Assembly: GCA_021850375.1 (NCBI GenBank)
Contig: JAJZLZ010000019.1
Location: 3,145 to 12,851 of the forward strand
DNA from: Microcaldota archaeon
GTDB lineage: Archaea; Micrarchaeota; Micrarchaeia; Micrarchaeales; Micrarchaeaceae
DNA length: 9,707 nt
Reading direction: 5' to 3'
A program made the position numbers and the translations under genes. Shown piece by piece: positions 1-7,600 of this stretch. The notes beneath the pieces are model-generated. The model did not search any database, was not told the DNA's origin, and saw only the letters and a list, made by a program, of their open reading frames with translations. Position 1 is the stretch's first letter; every line of letters starts with the position of its first letter.

Positions 1-1
1 C

Positions 2-1558
2 GGAAAGATAAAGAACTCGGAAATTTCTGGCGGGCAGAGCATAAAGGAGGCCAGATCAAATATGATCGAGAAACTCGCTTCGTTCATAGCTAAAATAGAG
101 GATATAAACCACGTAGTAAAGACCCATGACAGATGCGGCACACCGATAGAATTTATATATTCAAACCAGTGGTTCATAAAGGTAAAAGAGCACAAAGACA
201 AAATAGTACAAATTGCAAATGAGATGAAATGGACCCCTGAATTCACTAAGACGTACCTTGAGGACTGGGCGGATTTCATAGACTGGGACTGGGTTATATC
301 AAGAAATAGGACCTTTGGTACGCCCATACCATTTTGGTACTGCGAGAAGTGCGGCGAGATAGAAGCGCCAAAGAAAGAGGAGCTCCCGATAGATCCGGCA
401 GTGGACAAAAGAAAAATTTCATGTAAAAAATGCGGCAAAGATATGTTAGGAGAGAGCGCGACATGCGACGTATGGATAGACTCTTCGATCACACCGCTCA
501 TAATATCGGGCTGGCCTGACAATAAAGAGTTATTTGATAAGGCATATCCCTCTGCGCTCAGATCCAATGCGGTCGAGATTATACGCACATGGGATTTTTA
601 TACGATATTTAGATGCTGGGCATTAACCGGCCAGAAGCCTTTTGAGGAAATTTTGATAAATGGGCTGATACTTGCGCCAGATGGCAAGAGAATGCATAAG
701 AGCAAAGGCAATGGAATATCGCCAGATGAATTGCTAAAAAAATACGATGCAGATACTATAAGGCTATGGGCAGCACTGAGCGGAGCAATCGGCAAAGACA
801 GGCCTTTTAGCTATAAAGATGTTGATTTTGCAAAGAGTTTTATAAACAAACTCTTCAATTCCGCGCTGTTCGTAAAAACGGCCTTAGGAGAGATAAAAGA
901 GCCAAAGCACGAGCCAACATTAGACTACAACATATTTGACATGTGGATCTTAAACAGGCTAAATGACGTCGTAAAGAAGGTAGACGACGCATATGCATCG
1001 CACAGCTTCTACGAAGCCGCAAATACTTTAACTAACTTCTATTGGCACGAGTTCTGCGATTATTACATAGAGAATGTAAAGCATAGGATTTACTCAACAC
1101 AAAGCGCTAGCGCAAAGAGCAGGGGCGCGGCGATATTTGTTCTACATTATGTTTTGGACTGCGTGCTAAGAATGTTAACCCCAATAATTCCGCACGTCGC
1201 AGAGGAGATCAATTGCTTTTTTAGCAGATCTAGCATAGTACGTATGCAATTCCCATCCTACAAAGAGGTGCCTAACAGCGCGGCATACGTTATAAATGGG
1301 CTTGTCTTCAAAAGCGCGATTATAGAGCACAATTACGTAGAGGCTGGCATAGTTTTAAACAATATAATAGGAGAAGTGAGAAAAGCCAAGGCTTCTAATA
1401 GGGTAGCGCTCAACAAGGAGGTAACATCAATAAATATAAATGTTCCTGAAACATATTATAGCGCTGTAGAATACTCAAAGGGAGAGATTGCCGGCATATG
1501 TAAGGCAAAGCTCGTTTCAGTATCCATTGGGGAGTATTCGGTGAGCGTAAAAATATAA
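2..1558 (+). CDS. valS: Valyl-tRNA synthetase, 5'-truncated by window edge
   Basis: Charges tRNA-Val with valine in the cytoplasm (class I aminoacyl-tRNA synthetase). The reading frame is open to the left edge, and upstream codons still read like ValRS (GQSIKEARSNMIEKL), so the ATG at 62 is internal. About 300 residues, including the HIGH motif and most of the CP1 editing domain, lie outside the window. Visible parts, in order: the end of CP1 with RCGTPIEF and QWFIKV; a zinc-type pair of CxxC motifs (codons at 341/350 and 422/431); the DVWIDSS and EIIRTWDFYTI catalytic-core motifs; the KMSKS loop, here RMHKS (689-703) followed by KGN; and the anticodon-binding helical domain with the ValRS signature FYWHEFCDYYIENVKHR (about 1037-1087). 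It ends without the long C-terminal coiled coil of bacterial enzymes. It lies 13 nt upstream of uS15, probably co-transcribed. Identification as ValRS rather than IleRS/LeuRS rests on the WHEFCD and TPIE motifs. Confidence 0.93.
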   Translation, partial: GKIKNSEISGGQSIKEARSNMIEKLASFIAKIEDINHVVKTHDRCGTPIEFIYSNQWFIKVKEHKDKIVQIANEMKWTPEFTKTYLEDWADFIDWDWVISRNRTFGTPIPFWYCEKCGEIEAPKKEELPIDPAVDKRKISCKKCGKDMLGESATCDVWIDSSITPLIISGWPDNKELFDKAYPSALRSNAVEIIRTWDFYTIFRCWALTGQKPFEEILINGLILAPDGKRMHKSKGNGISPDELLKKYDADTIRLWAALSGAIGKDRPFSYKDVDFAKSFINKLFNSALFVKTALGEIKEPKHEPTLDYNIFDMWILNRLNDVVKKVDDAYASHSFYEAANTLTNFYWHEFCDYYIENVKHRIYSTQSASAKSRGAAIFVLHYVLDCVLRMLTPIIPHVAEEINCFFSRSSIVRMQFPSYKEVPNSAAYVINGLVFKSAIIEHNYVEAGIVLNNIIGEVRKAKASNRVALNKEVTSININVPETYYSAVEYSKGEIAGICKAKLVSVSIGEYSVSVKI

Positions 1559-1571
1559 TCTAGTGTATTTA

Positions 1572-2033
1572 ATGGCAAGGATGCATTCAAAAAAGCACGG
1601 AAAGTCGAAATCGAAAAAGCCAGTTGAGGAGGCTATAGTAGCGCCAGAGCTGGAGCAGAAGGAGATAGAGAAAATAATCAAGGAGTATGCGAAAAAGGGT
1701 GTACCCCCTGCAATGATCGGGCAAAAACTAAAGGACGAACACAACGTAAAATACTTGAGAAACGCGCTTAAAATGCCGCTTGTCGCATTCCTAAAGGAGA
1801 ACAAGCTATACACAGCAATACCATCAGATCTTTTGAGCCTCATGAAGAAGGCAGTCAACATAAACAACCACATAGCTACAAATAAGCACGATAACAGCAA
1901 CACGCTGAGGATGAAGCGCGTTGAGGCCAAGATATGGAGGCTTACAAAATATTACATTAGAAAAGGGGAGCTGCCAGATGGATGGAGATATGATCCAAAG
2001 CAGGCGGAGCTTATAATAAAGAGCGGTGCATAA
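1572..2033 (+). CDS. rps15: Small ribosomal subunit protein uS15 (archaeal S15p/S13e type)
   Basis: A 153-residue 30S protein that binds the central domain of 16S rRNA. It has the archaeal/eukaryotic layout: a basic N-terminal extension (MARMHSKKHGKSKSKKP), an archaea-type helical segment around residues 35-70 (EYAKKGVPPAMIGQKLKDEH), then the universal S15 core with HIATNKHDNSNTLRMKR and the C-terminal WRLTKYYIRKGELPDGWRYD. I chose the ATG at 1572 because archaeal S15 proteins begin MARMHS. An in-frame GTG at 1563 would add only three residues and lies nearly on the valS stop. No strong Shine-Dalgarno is visible, and only 13 nt separate it from valS. The TATA-like AT-rich stretch over the valS stop is too close to the ATG for a normal promoter, so read-through from valS is the simplest reading. 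Its stop is followed after one base by the eS1 start. Confidence 0.95.
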   Translation: MARMHSKKHGKSKSKKPVEEAIVAPELEQKEIEKIIKEYAKKGVPPAMIGQKLKDEHNVKYLRNALKMPLVAFLKENKLYTAIPSDLLSLMKKAVNINNHIATNKHDNSNTLRMKRVEAKIWRLTKYYIRKGELPDGWRYDPKQAELIIKSGA

Positions 2034-2034
2034 T

Positions 2035-2601
2035 ATGGCAGTGCAAAAAAAGACGGATTCCTGGAAGATGAAGAAGTGGTTTACAGCATATGCACCAAAG
2101 TCAGTGGGAGAATCGGTGATAGGAGAGTTCCCGGCTAACGATGAAGAGGCCGCAATAGGCAGAAACATCGTAGTTGGGCTTGATGTCATAACACACAACC
2201 CTTCGCACGCATACACAAACGCCGTTCTAAAGGTAACTGACGTAAACGGCTCTGTCGCGCACACAAAGCTCATGGAAATACGCCAGCTATATAGCTATAT
2301 CCGCTCGCTAGTTAGAAGATACAGAAGCGTCGCTTCGCTTGTAACCCCGGTCACATCAAAAGACGGAAGGAATATGAATATGAAGCTTTTGGTGATAACG
2401 CGCAGCAGGGTTACACACAGCAGGATACGCGGCATAAGAAAGGAGATGGAGACAGAAGTTCTAAGCTATGTCAAAGAGAAGGACGAAAAGGACATAATAA
2501 GCACAATAATAGACGGCAGCTTCCAGGCTCAGCTTGCGGCCAAGCTAAAGCATATAACGCCAATAAACAGAATAGAGGTCCGCACCCTGGAATTCAAGTG
2601 A
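2035..2601 (+). CDS. rps3ae: Small ribosomal subunit protein eS1 (S3Ae)
   Basis: A 188-residue archaeal/eukaryotic 30S platform protein. It is recognisable by the N-terminal WKMKKWFTAYAPKSVGESVIGE, which matches the family pattern K-W-(Y/F)-x-x-x-A-P-x-x-(F/V)-G-E-x-x-I-G-E, by the central YSYIRSLVRRYRSVAS RNA-contacting region (about residues 83-98), and by TKDGxxxxxK-type spacing in TSKDGRNMNMKLLVITR. The length is slightly below the usual archaeal size (about 190-210), because the lysine-rich tail is short. The ATG at 2035 follows the uS15 stop (2031-2033) by one base, implying translational coupling. An in-frame GTG at 2026 inside uS15 would add three residues without family support. A uS15-eS1 pairing is common in archaea and fits a ribosomal operon. 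The gene ends at TGA 2599-2601, ahead of the largest gap in the + strand block. Confidence 0.94.
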   Translation: MAVQKKTDSWKMKKWFTAYAPKSVGESVIGEFPANDEEAAIGRNIVVGLDVITHNPSHAYTNAVLKVTDVNGSVAHTKLMEIRQLYSYIRSLVRRYRSVASLVTPVTSKDGRNMNMKLLVITRSRVTHSRIRGIRKEMETEVLSYVKEKDEKDIISTIIDGSFQAQLAAKLKHITPINRIEVRTLEFK

Positions 2602-2664
2602 GCGCTAAGCACTACATTTGCATGCGCCCGCTAGCATATTGCGTTTAATTTACTGCCCCACTCT

Positions 2665-2695
2665 ATTAAGCCATTAATTTGCACACGCGCTTAAT
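2665..2695. repeat. Inverted repeat, 7-bp arms
   Basis: ATTAAGC (2665-2671) and GCTTAAT (2689-2695) are perfect reverse complements separated by 17 nt. The arms are AT-rich and short, so chance is possible. It lies mid-spacer, 70 nt after the eS1 stop, and could be a weak 3'-end hairpin or a protein site. Confidence 0.3.
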
Positions 2696-2714
2696 TGCAT
2701 GCTATCATATTTAC

Positions 2715-2727
2715 CGCATTGAATGCG
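2715..2727. promoter_or_regulatory. 13-bp palindrome upstream of the UPF0147/PolD promoter
   Basis: CGCATT-G-AATGCG is a perfect 6+1+6 palindrome ending 27 nt before the TATA-like box at 2755-2763. Position and symmetry would suit a dimeric transcription-factor site just upstream of BRE/TATA. No regulator is identified and the operator role is inference only. Confidence 0.3.
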
Positions 2728-2754
2728 TCTTTCAAATTCGACCTGCTGCGATAG

Positions 2755-2763
2755 AAATAAATA
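2755..2763 (+). promoter_or_regulatory. TATA-like box for the UPF0147-DP1-DP2 cluster
   Basis: AAATAAATA is centred about 49 nt upstream of the ATG at 2808. With the usual archaeal spacing (start about 25 nt downstream of the box), transcription would begin near 2784 and leave a short leader holding the Shine-Dalgarno. It sits in the only sizeable + strand gap, where a promoter is expected. It is a weak match and not unique in AT-rich sequence. Confidence 0.45.
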
Positions 2764-2796
2764 GGTTCTTTGAGTATTAGCTATGTCTTATTTCTA

Positions 2797-2802
2797 AAGG
2801 TG
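2797..2802 (+). promoter_or_regulatory. Shine-Dalgarno of the UPF0147 gene
   Basis: AAGGTG is complementary to the archaeal 16S 3' end (anti-SD CACCUCC) and ends 5 nt before the ATG at 2808. It is the clearest ribosome-binding site in the window and supports both this start and a leadered transcript. Confidence 0.65.
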
Positions 2803-2807
2803 TTTTT

Positions 2808-3083
2808 ATGGATAATGGAGAGGATATAGCAAAAAAAATCGAGGATATTTCAAAGCGCATGGAGATGCTAATAAACGACACCAGCGTTCCAAAGAACGTT
2901 AGGAGCGCGATAAACGACGCCAAAGGCCATTTAGATGCTAAAAACAACGAAACAATAGTCAGGATATCCTCAGCCATATATTCGATAGACGCGATAAGCA
3001 ACGACATAAACCTTCCGCCCCAGGCGCGTTCTGCCGTGTGGAACATACTTAGCATGCTTGAGTCAATTAAAGTAGGGAACTAA
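2808..3083 (+). CDS. UPF0147 family protein (uncharacterised archaeal helical protein)
   Basis: A 91-residue soluble, all-helical-looking protein with no signal peptide. It matches the UPF0147 pattern in archaea: an amphipathic N-terminal helix (KKIEDISKRMEMLIND), SVPKNVRSAI, an internal region ending RISSAIYSIDAISND, then LPPQARSAVWNILSMLE. The protein looks internally duplicated: NDTSVPKNVRSAI (23-35) and NDINLPPQARSAV (65-77) share N-D-x-x-(V/L)-P-x-x-(V/A)-R-S-A. The start is fixed by the AAGGTG ribosome-binding site. Family function is unknown, so none is assigned. It is first in a probable transcript with both PolD subunits (DP1 starts 11 nt after its stop), so a link to replication is an inference from context only. 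Confidence 0.85.
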   Translation: MDNGEDIAKKIEDISKRMEMLINDTSVPKNVRSAINDAKGHLDAKNNETIVRISSAIYSIDAISNDINLPPQARSAVWNILSMLESIKVGN

Positions 3084-3094
3084 ACGCTGTTTGC

Positions 3095-4603
3095 ATGCCA
3101 GACATTGAAACTTTGGGCAGGCTCATAGAACGCCTATCCGGCTCGGGTATTTTAATCTCATCCGACTTATCCGAAGTGGATATTCCTCAGTCAAATCTGG
3201 ATGCGATATATGCAAGGGTCATCGAGAAGTATACTAATTCTAACGGCGTTAGCGTTTTGGATAAAAGTACGCTAATAGGCATAATAGACTCGATTGTTGA
3301 AGGCAAAGCGCCAATTCCAATAGAGGTAAGGCAGAGCAGCGACTTTAAGCCGCTTGCAAAGGACGTGCATGCCTCATTTAAGATCAATCCGGGCAACGTC
3401 GAGCGCGCGGAGGGGAATGTCGCCTCCTTTGTAACTTATTTTAGGGATAGGATTGCGCGCATACGGGAGATGATAGAGAGCAGGCGCGTGGGCATGAGCT
3501 CTGGGGCGCCGCAGAATATAGACACTCTTAAGAACTTCACTGACGGGCGCGAGGTCACGATAATTGGCATGATACTTGGAATGAGCGTCACAAAAAAGGG
3601 GAACATATTAATGAAAATAGACGATGAGACTGACGAAGCGAAGGTCATGTTCATGAATGGAACCTCGCTTGCCGCAAAAGAGCTCTATGAAAAGTCGCGC
3701 ACTCTTGTAAATGACGAGGTTATAGCCATAACCGGCAAGATATCAGGGCCGTTTGTAATAGCAAAAGAGATACTCTGGCCGGATGTTCCTATAAAGATGA
3801 AAAATAAGAGCGACGAGGATGTATCCATTGCATTTATATCAGATCTGCATATAGGCAGTAAGCTTTTTATGGAAAAAAACTTTACAAACTTCATCAAATG
3901 GCTAAACGGAGAGTATGGAACGAAAAAAGAGCTCGCGGGCAAGGTCAAATACTTAATAATCGGGGGAGACGTTGTTGACGGAATAGGGATATATCCAAAT
4001 CAGGATAGGGACCTTGCAATACTCGACATATATGAGCAGTATAGAGTCTTCACTGACATCATAAAAGACGTGCCGGACTATATAGAGACATTCATAATCC
4101 CAGGTAACCACGATGCTGTGCAGCGCGCAGAGCCACAGCCGGCGCTGACAGAGAGCCTGCTTAAGGAGTTTAAGCAAAACAACATGCATATGATCCCAAA
4201 CCCGAGCTTCCTTACGCTGCACAATACAGAGGTGCTAGTATACCATGGAACCTCGCTGGATTCGGTCATAAGCGCAATACCCGGCATGAGCTATGCAAAG
4301 CCGGAGCTTGCAATGCTTGAGATATTAAAGCGAAGGCACCTATCTCCAATATATGGTGGAAACATAATAGTTCCAAGCAAAACAGACAATCTTGTTATAG
4401 ATAGGGTGCCGAATATTTTGCACATGGGGCACATACATAAAAACGGCATGACTAGCTACCACGGCGTAGACATAATAAATAGCGGCACATGGCAGGATAG
4501 AACGGAGTATCAGATAATACAAGGACACATACCAACGCCCGGAATAATACAGGTGTATGAGACGAAAGAACAGCGCTTCTCAACAATAAACTTCAATAAG
4601 TGA
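3095..4603 (+). CDS. polB: DNA polymerase D small subunit DP1 (3'-5' exonuclease)
   Basis: The proofreading subunit of the heterodimeric archaeal replicative polymerase PolD, an Mre11-like calcineurin-fold phosphoesterase. Layout (502 residues): N-terminal helical domain (about 1-75), variable linker, OB-fold domain starting near DGREVTIIGMILG (about 150-230), then the phosphoesterase. The metal-binding motifs are complete: D250-L-H252, GGD292, GNH339D340, YH384G, and H443MGH446IH448. The subunit should therefore be an active exonuclease, unlike the inactivated small subunits of eukaryotic replicative polymerases. It is shorter than the roughly 600-residue Pyrococcus protein, mainly through a shorter linker between the N-terminal domain and the OB fold. 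The ATG at 3095 has no evident Shine-Dalgarno and follows the UPF0147 stop by 11 nt. The TGA stop (4601-4603) overlaps a GTG in the arrangement GTGA, typical of coupled genes. DP2 follows at once. Confidence 0.96.
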   Translation: MPDIETLGRLIERLSGSGILISSDLSEVDIPQSNLDAIYARVIEKYTNSNGVSVLDKSTLIGIIDSIVEGKAPIPIEVRQSSDFKPLAKDVHASFKINPGNVERAEGNVASFVTYFRDRIARIREMIESRRVGMSSGAPQNIDTLKNFTDGREVTIIGMILGMSVTKKGNILMKIDDETDEAKVMFMNGTSLAAKELYEKSRTLVNDEVIAITGKISGPFVIAKEILWPDVPIKMKNKSDEDVSIAFISDLHIGSKLFMEKNFTNFIKWLNGEYGTKKELAGKVKYLIIGGDVVDGIGIYPNQDRDLAILDIYEQYRVFTDIIKDVPDYIETFIIPGNHDAVQRAEPQPALTESLLKEFKQNNMHMIPNPSFLTLHNTEVLVYHGTSLDSVISAIPGMSYAKPELAMLEILKRRHLSPIYGGNIIVPSKTDNLVIDRVPNILHMGHIHKNGMTSYHGVDIINSGTWQDRTEYQIIQGHIPTPGIIQVYETKEQRFSTINFNK

Positions 4604-4616
4604 TTAAACGGACATA
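4600..4616 (+). other. DP1/DP2 junction with out-of-frame GTGA overlap
   Basis: GTGA (4600-4603) overlaps the DP1 stop and looks like a coupled start for DP2. In the given sequence it reads V-I-K-R-T and then TAA at 4615-4617. The DP2 frame starts one base earlier, at 4614. One additional base in the AAA at 4606-4608 would give GTG ATT AAA ACG GAC ATA AAC GAA, joining this GTG to the conserved DP2 N-terminus. Either a base is missing from the sequence or DP2 uses a non-standard start codon. Confidence 0.5.
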
Positions 4617-7600
4617 AACGAATATTTCTCTGATTTAAAAAAGGGTTTTGACGCGGCATTCGAGGTAGCGTCATCCGCACGCGCAAAGGGATTCGACCCG
4701 CAGAGATTTGTGGAGATAACCCCTGCGCCAGACATCGCAGCGCGCGTTGAGGGCATAATAGGCATAAAGGGCCTTGCGCCAATGATAAAGGCAAAGGAGG
4801 AGGGCAGAACTAGGCAGGAGCTTGCCTTTGAGATAGTAAAGGATGTATGCTCATCGGAAATGTTTAAATCAAAGACTCTAGAGGAGCGCTTGACAATCGC
4901 AACAAGGGTGGGGCTTGCGGTATTAACTGAGGGGATAGTAGTGGCTTCAACAGAAGGAATACAAAAAGTAGAGCTGCACAAGAATCCCGACGGTTCAGAC
5001 TACGCTGCGATAGTGTATGCCGGCCCCATAAGAGGCGCAGGCGGCACAGGAGCGGCGCTCTCTGTTGCAATGGCCGACTTTGCAAGAAAGCTATTAAATG
5101 TAAGTCCATACAAGGCGCAGCAAACAGAAATAGAGAGGACAATAGAGGAGATACAGATATACCATTCCCGAATAGCCCGCCTTCAATACTATCCAAGCGA
5201 GCAGGACATGCGCACAATACTTGAAAAATGCGAGGTGTGCATAGACGGCCTGCCTACGGAGAAAATAGAGGTTGCGATACATCGCAACATAAAAAGGCTT
5301 GACAGGGATGGAAAGGAGGAGATGATAAACAACAAAGTTAGAGGAGGCATAGGGCTTGTTGTATGTGAAGGCATAGCGCAAAAAGCAAAAAGCGTGATGA
5401 AGCACACTAAAAACGCAGGTCTAGATTGGAGCTGGCTAAACAGCGTCATAAAAGTGGAAAAACAGGCGGCTAACGAAGAGTCAAAGGACAAGAGCAGCAC
5501 CACATTTCTAAAGGACCTTGTTGCGGGAAGGCCAATACTTGCATATCCTGATAAAGCGGGAAGCTTTAGATTGCGCTACGGCAGATCACGCTTCACAGGC
5601 ATTGCATCCAAAGGGTTTAGCCCGGCAACAATGATACTGCTTGGTGGATTTATCGCGATAGGCACGCAGCTGCGCGTTGAGAAACCAGGCAAGGGCTGCA
5701 TAGCTACACCAGTAGACAGCATAGAGGGGCCGTTTGTAAAACTTAAGAGCGGAGAAGCGATTAGGGTAAATAGCGCAGAGGTTGCGCTTAATATAAAAGA
5801 TGAGGTTGTAAGGATAATATCAGTAGGTGATATTCTTGCAACATATGGTGATTTCAAAAAGGCGAACAACCAGTTGGCGCCGCCAAGCTATTGCGAGGAG
5901 TATTGGTATGAGCACCTAATTGGCGCAGGATACGAAGGGTCTATGCCATCTCCTTCATTTATTGAGGCATATGAACTATCAAAGCGCCTCAATGTGCCTA
6001 TGCACCCAAGCTACATATACGAATTCAACGACATATCGCTTGATGAGCTAAAACTCTTATACAACTCTATAAGGGCGTCAAATATATTGCCGTCCACCCA
6101 GTCGCTATTTAGCATAGAGAGCATAGTATTGCAAAAGGATAGCAAGAGAGAGATAGTTAAGGTTCTCGAGAAGCTGTGCGTGCCGCACTTTGAACATGAG
6201 GATAATGTTAGCATATCAAAGGAAAGCGCTCAGGCATTAGTCGCCTGCCTTGGGCTTGAAAACGCGGGCATACTCGATATAAAAAAGAACATCACCATCT
6301 CAAATGAAATGAGCGTTCTTGAAAATATAAATGCGTCCGCGAATTTTAAAATAATGCGCAGATCTACAAGGATAGGGGCGAGGATAGGCAGGCCTGAAAA
6401 AGCCAAGGAGAGGCTGATGAAGCCATCGCCAAACGTTCTCTTTCCCATAGGCGAGAGCGGAGGAAAGGAGAGGAATTTGATAAAGGCATATCTTGTAAAG
6501 AAGAAGAGCTTTGGCAATAGCATTGACGTGGAAATGGCAAGGTATAGATGCTCAGTTGGAAAGGAGATCACATACGTTCCTTTCTGCAACAACCACAATT
6601 CATTCGCATCTCTTGAATATATGTGCAGAAACTGCGGAAAATTGTGCGCTCCTAAGAAATGCCAATTCTGTGGAGGCATTTCCGAACCGTCCAATGTTAG
6701 AAAATTTGACATCGTAAATGCTCTTGAGACATCAGCTAGAAATGTTGGTATGCCTCTTCCAAAGCTAATGAAGGGAGTCAAAGGATTAATGAACGAAAAT
6801 AAGTCAGCAGAGCCCATTGAGAAGGGCATAATTAGGGCAGCTATGAACATACACATATTCAAGGACGGCACCTCGAGATTTGATGCCACCGACGTTCCGA
6901 TAACCCACTTCTACCCAAAAGAGATGGGCATTGGAGTTGAACGCCTTCGCGAGCTTGGATATAGAAAAGATTTCAACGGAAATGAGCTGAAAGATGATAC
7001 CCAGCTAATTGAGATGCGCCACCAGGACGTGATATTGAATAAAGACGGCGCAGAACACATGCTAAAGGTTACGAAATTTATCGATGAGCTCCTAATCCGC
7101 TACTACAAGGCCGAGCCTTTCTACAATGCAAAGAGCGTTGATGATCTAATAGGCCATCTTGTAATAACCCTATCTCCTCACACATCTGCCGGAGTTTTGT
7201 GCAGAATAATTGGATTCACAGACGCATATGTTGGCTTTGCACACCCGTATGTCATATCCGCAAGGCGCAGGAACTGCGACGGCGATGAGGACACAACGAT
7301 GATGCTGCTTGACGCACTTATCAATTTCTCAAAAAGCTACCTGCCAGTTACAATAGGCGGCACAATGGATGCGCCGCTCATACTCACGCTTAACGTAAAT
7401 CCTTCAGAAGTGGATGATGAGGCGCATGAAATGGAGGTTACACGTAGATTTGACATCGATTTCTATAAGGCATGCGAAGAGAAGAAGTACCCAAGCGATG
7501 TCAAGGTCGAAACCGTAAAGTCTCGCCTAAAAACAGGAAATGAGTATGACGCGCTCGAATTCACACATTTAAGCGGAATTGATGCAATACGCTATGCGCC

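Larger units (their letters stand above)
2602..2750. other. Intergenic spacer after the ribosomal cluster
   Basis: About 150 bases without a credible ORF lie between eS1 and the promoter of the UPF0147 gene. They contain two copies of TTGCATGC (2618-2625, 2696-2703), a 7-bp inverted repeat (2665-2671 / 2689-2695) and a compact palindrome (2715-2727). There is no clear T-run after a GC-rich hairpin, so I do not call an intrinsic terminator. I looked for C/D-box and tRNA-like signatures on both strands and saw none. Confidence 0.5.

Noticed and set aside
1563..1571. GTG start for uS15 at 1563
   Set aside because: It adds only three residues ahead of the family-typical MARMHS start and has no ribosome-binding site.
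1517..1930. 137-codon - strand open frame over the valS/uS15 junction
   Set aside because: It is antisense to uS15, and its hydrophobic appearance comes from reading lysine-rich ribosomal-protein codons backwards (TTT/CTT giving Phe/Leu).
2026..2034. GTG start for eS1 at 2026
   Set aside because: It adds three unconserved residues inside uS15; the ATG at 2035 gives the usual arrangement.
1824..2273. 149-codon - strand open frame over uS15/eS1
   Set aside because: It overlaps two certain ribosomal protein genes and shows no recognisable motif.
2602..2807. Possible C/D-box or other small RNA in the spacer
   Set aside because: There is no convincing RTGATGA/CTGA pair on either strand, and no tRNA-like fold by eye.
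6511..6717. 68-codon + strand frame within DP2
   Set aside because: It is a shifted-frame shadow of the DP2 zinc region, whose cysteines are in the DP2 frame.
6230..6889. 219-codon - strand open frame inside DP2
   Set aside because: It is antisense to conserved DP2 coding (zinc region and IGRPEKAKER), has no family resemblance, and is explained by the codon bias of the + strand gene.
7263..7292. Possible intein at the DP2 NCDGDED site
   Set aside because: The motif is continuous, and the flanking sequence aligns directly with intein-free DP2.
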